Part shown: positions 62,817-64,000 of the stretch, one piece after another | How positions within the stretch are numbered: the stretch's first letter is position 1 | Layout: every line of letters begins with the position of its first letter | Source of the DNA: Psilocybe azurescens | Lineage: Eukaryota; Basidiomycota; Agaricomycetes; Agaricales; Agrocybaceae | Assembly (NCBI GenBank): GCA_023853785.1 | Contig: JAJIRX010000871.1 | Coordinates: 186,001 to 250,000 of the forward strand | Length of the DNA: 64,000 nucleotides | Direction of reading: 5' to 3' | Notes under the pieces: generated by a model | What the model saw: only the letters and a program-made list of their open reading frames with translations | Databases searched by the model: none | What the model was told of the DNA's origin: nothing | Translations under genes and position numbers: made by a program

Positions 62817-64000
62817 CTAGGCAGCAAATTTCATCCACCCTTTATCGTCCGTCCGACGAGCTCCTAGGGCTGAGACAAACTGTTGATACATATTGTAGTG
62901 ATTTGCGATTGAGCCTGCGTTGGCGTATGACTCCACATAGCGCGTCATGTGGAGGCCCTTTTTCCGGTATAGATAAGAACAGGGACTTGGAATCCTTTGT
63001 CCCGTATGAACTGGATTATTTGATTGCCCGCGTTGCGGTTAATATAGGGTACGCCCTTTGAGTTGAGTTCATTTCGACTTTGGTCCGAGATAAATCGTAG
63101 ATCCCCGGCATTGTTATGCTTTAGGAGGAAAGCTAATGAATACATTGTGATTAGTACGTGTTGTATACATATGGCGCACGTCAACATACATCGGTTAGCG
63201 TCTATCCAAGCTTTGGCTGTAGATGTTGAAGCCAGCTGAACAACTGAAACTCCTCGTTCTTGGGCATACGCCACTTTGTACGCATTAATCGCAAGGTCGT
63301 CTGAAATCCAGACTAGAAGTGGGAATTTTGGATCTACAGGAAGACATTAGGTCACTATGGTAACACTCTGGAGATACGGTCGACCGCGTACTTGATATGT
63401 ATAGCTGGATCACCTCTTTCAGGCTTGCGTCACGAACGAGATCTTGGAGAGTCTTCAATGTTACATGACCAGTGTTGTGCTCGTCGAGTCGTAGCAGGAG
63501 TCGACGACGAGAAAGAGGGCCCAGCTTTATATTCAACCAAGAAGCCAAACGTTCGCACAAGTCTTCATTTTTGACGATTTCAAGCTACAAAATGACAGGT
63601 TAGCACAGTGCCATTAGGGTGGACGTGACGACCTACATCGTCACCAATAAGCGAGTGCCAGAATTCCAGTGCCTCGTCTTTCTTGGGTAGATTTGGGTGA
63701 GAGGAGATCGACGCTTGTGAGGAAGTGGAGGTGTTGGGTTGAGCGCCAGGTGGCAGCATGTTATATCCTTTGATAGTGATATGATCGACCACGTACATGG
63801 CGCCAATTAATAGATTGTATTGGTTCATGAGTTGCAGGCGATCTTCCTTGATTTCCTGTGTGACCGCCCATGGATTGACCAATGCAATCATTCGACGTCC
63901 ACGGCTCTCCTTCCACGATCGTAGATGACTGTCTACGTTAGAAAGTAAATTCTGCAGTGTCTGAAGAGTCTGCCTTAATGGTAGATCCGGTACGTCTCGC
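62817..64000 (-). CDS. EF-hand-like plus receiver-like domain protein (5' end outside window)
   Basis: The gene enters from the right edge. Readable parts, N to C: LRQTLQTLQNLLSNVDSHLR and RRMIALVNPWAVTQEIKEDR (helical), GAMYVVDHITIKGYNMLPPG, a Ser/Thr linker, LASWLNIKLGPLSRRRLLLR, an EF-hand-like loop DEHNTGHVTLKTLQDLV (63465-63515), then a receiver-like domain: FPLLVWISDDLAINAYKVAY, GVSVVQLASTSTAKAWIDAN, LRFISDQSRNE, QIIQFIRDKGFQVPVLIYTG. The last piece, MTRYVESYANAGSIANHYNM to WMKFAA (TAG at 62817-62819), follows in another frame. The frame ends KRAST-stop at 62945 and resumes one base later, so a one-base break is present. The DD, ISD and Y-T-G-K pattern parallels the VWVDD...ISD...IIYxG receiver-like domains of bacterial conflict systems. 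That kinship is inferred. Confidence 0.6.

Overview
The window looks like nuclear DNA from a mushroom-forming basidiomycete (Agaricomycetes). The genes are intron-dense, with mostly 50-60 nt GT-AG introns, and gene families typical of that group are present: an F-box protein with an N-terminal TPR-like region, a DUF6534-type 7TM protein, a TPR-DUF4470 protein, a subgroup-C GH18 chitinase and a multi-LysM protein. All assignments come from reading translated exons and recognising family motifs; no database search was run.

Left third (1-25.2 kb) is mostly housekeeping: the 3' end of ALO1 (+), UBC7/UBE2G2-type E2 (-), the Pol III second-largest subunit RPC2 (-), UBE2G1-type E2 (+), an ERCC6L2-type Snf2 ATPase (+), NHP6-like HMG protein (+), an 800-bp pogo/Tigger-like element, an ankyrin protein with a tryptophan-rich tail (+), and a TPR-DUF4470 protein (+).

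Middle (25.2-34.1 kb) is an accessory region. It is built around a family of secreted proteins made of 46-47 residue repeats, each bounded by a dibasic (mostly RR/KR) site followed by acidic residues. One copy is intact (30410-31450, +). An inverted partner (-) carries a one-base frameshift, a third copy is decayed, and a fourth remnant lies 20 kb away. The two main copies form an inverted duplication enclosing MRPL36 (bL31m). These look like precursors of KEX2-processed repeat peptides and are the best candidate here for an undescribed system. A 5'-truncated LINE with a 13-bp target-site duplication follows.

Right-centre (34.1-54 kb): a short unknown gene (-), then a divergent pair, a very large CBM18-GH18 killer-toxin-like chitinase (-) and a seven-LysM secreted protein (+), sharing about 680 bp of promoter. 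Beyond them lie two poorly characterised genes (one nucleotidyltransferase-like) and a probably broken DUF6534-type 7TM gene.

Right end (54-64 kb): AKR1 palmitoyltransferase (+, with an apparent one-base frameshift), an F-box protein (-), acyl-protein thioesterase 1 (+), an HSP20-like gene (-), and a gene running off the window (-) with an EF-hand-like loop and a receiver-like domain resembling the 'VWVDD' domains of bacterial conflict systems. A roughly 210-bp repeat ending in a perfect hairpin occurs at 25.6 kb and 61.7 kb. Several otherwise conserved genes carry single-base frame breaks, so either recent decay or residual indel errors in the assembly must be considered.
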